A stretch of DNA of 14,058 bases from Geodermatophilaceae bacterium (GTDB taxonomy: Bacteria > Actinomycetota > Actinomycetes > Mycobacteriales > Geodermatophilaceae), in assembly GCA_013811805.1 (NCBI GenBank), contig JACCUM010000421.1:1-14058 (forward strand), read 5' to 3'. Positions 13,346-14,058 of the stretch are shown here, piece by piece. Under the pieces are notes generated by a model. It searched no databases and had not been told where the DNA came from. It saw nothing but the letters and a program-made list of their open reading frames with translations. The first letter of the stretch is position 1; every line of letters begins with the position of its first letter. The position numbers and the translations under genes were made by a program.

Positions 13346-14058
13346 GTGGATGCGCGAACCGGCCTGCCGGTGGTCGGCATGGTCGGCGCAGGTCAGCTCG
13401 CGCGGATGACACATCAGGCGGCGATCCCCCTGGGTCAGACCCTTCGCATACTGGCCGAGTCGGCGCGGGACGGTGCCGCGCTGGTGGCCGCTGATGTTGT
13501 GATCGGCACGCACACCTCGTACGAGGACCTGCTGGCCTTCGCCGCCGGGTGTGACGTGGTGACCTTCGATCATGAGCACGTCCCGACCGATTTCATCCGG
13601 TCATTGGCCTCAGCCGGGCACGCGGTCTACCCAGGCGCCGATGCACTCGTGCACGCCCAGGACAAGGCGGTGCTTCGAGAGGCGTTGGCCAAGGCCGGGA
13701 TTCCCGGCCCGGCCTGGAGCGGGGTGTCCGCAGTGGAGGACGTCGTGGCATTCGGTGCCGAGCACGGTTGGCCGGTGGTGCTCAAGGTGGCCCGCGGCGG
13801 CTACGACGGTAGGGGTGTCTGGTTTCTCTCCGAGTCGGCCGCAGCGTCCCATGTCCTCGACCCGGACCGCCCGTACATCGTCGAACAGCGGGTGCCGATC
13901 CTGCGCGAACTCGCCGTGCTGGTGGCCCGCTCGCCCTACGGCCAGGTGTCGGTCTGGCCGGTCGTGCAGACCGTCCAACGGGACGGGATATGCGTCGAGG
14001 TGATCGCGCCGGCTCCGCATCTGTCCGAGGAACTCGCCGGCGTGGCGGCCAACCTCGC
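13346..14058 (+). CDS. purK: 5-(carboxyamino)imidazole ribonucleotide synthase (PurK), 3' end outside window
   Basis: ATP-dependent step of de novo purine synthesis that carboxylates AIR with bicarbonate to N5-CAIR; PurE then isomerises the product. The 237 residues visible begin VDARTGLPVVGMVGAGQLARMTHQAA, the nucleotide-binding opening of PurK (family form GGGQLGRM). Next come ADVVIGTHTSYEDLLAFAAGCDVVTFDHEHVP (the family has E/DxEHVP here) and HAQDKAVLREALAKAGIPGPAW. The ATP-grasp core follows, with WPVVLKVARGGYDGRGVWF, YIVEQRVPILRELAVLVAR and VWPVVQTVQRDGICVEVIAPAP. About 60 percent of the expected length (380-400) is present. The start is a GTG at 13346 preceded by a TAGCCT hexamer. In mycobacteria purK lies close to birA and accD5; here about 10.9 kb separates it from the PH-domain gene. 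Confidence 0.96.
   Translation, partial: MDARTGLPVVGMVGAGQLARMTHQAAIPLGQTLRILAESARDGAALVAADVVIGTHTSYEDLLAFAAGCDVVTFDHEHVPTDFIRSLASAGHAVYPGADALVHAQDKAVLREALAKAGIPGPAWSGVSAVEDVVAFGAEHGWPVVLKVARGGYDGRGVWFLSESAAASHVLDPDRPYIVEQRVPILRELAVLVARSPYGQVSVWPVVQTVQRDGICVEVIAPAPHLSEELAGVAANL

Overview
The window looks like chromosomal DNA of a high-GC Gram-positive bacterium (Actinomycetota). Third codon positions are mostly G or C, GTG starts are frequent, and the left end carries the accD5 - birA - PH-domain membrane protein order seen around Rv3280-Rv3278c in Mycobacterium tuberculosis. The right end enters purK, which in mycobacteria lies close to that same block. No tRNA, rRNA, CRISPR array, insertion sequence or prophage gene was recognised, and the genus cannot be fixed by eye.

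Layout. 1-850 (minus, runs off the left edge): acyl-CoA carboxylase beta subunit. It is divergent from birA (869-1696), the biotin ligase expected to charge the biotin carrier of that carboxylase; only 18 bp separate the two starts. 1838-2407: a two-helix membrane protein with a bacterial PH domain. 2497-3868 (minus): a metal-homeostasis pair, an ArsR/SmtB repressor followed 4 bp later by a cation-diffusion-facilitator exporter. 4059-8455: sbcD and sbcC with a 4-bp overlap, forming the Mre11/Rad50-type nuclease complex. 8547-10123: a YCII/DGPF-domain protein and an ECF42-type sigma factor with a long C-terminal extension, again overlapping by 4 bp. 10120-11134 (minus): a MaoC-like hot-dog protein and a small membrane protein. 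11203-12035 (minus): an XRE/MmyB-like regulator broken by an in-frame stop and a frameshift. 12175-13332: an LtrA-family membrane protein. 13346 to the right edge: purK, partial.

Regulatory signals. Six starts (accD5, birA, sbcD, the broken regulator, ltrA, purK) have a TANNNT hexamer exactly 6 or 7 nt upstream, which suggests mostly leaderless mRNAs. The sbcD promoter also matches the mycobacterial RecA-independent DNA-damage motif, now linked to PafBC. The YCII-sigma operon is preceded by a TGTCGA...CGAC pair fitting an ECF42 self-promoter, and accD5 and birA appear to share one symmetric -10 element. Three structurally different palindromic intergenic elements lie within 2.3 kb (1709-1780, 2407-2478, 3897-4007).

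Overall, conserved housekeeping genes at the two ends flank about 11 kb of accessory genes for metal export, DNA repair, ECF signalling and membrane functions. I saw no clearly unprecedented multi-gene system. The best leads are the DNA-damage promoter on sbcDC, the ECF42 operon, the shared divergent promoter and the palindromic repeats.
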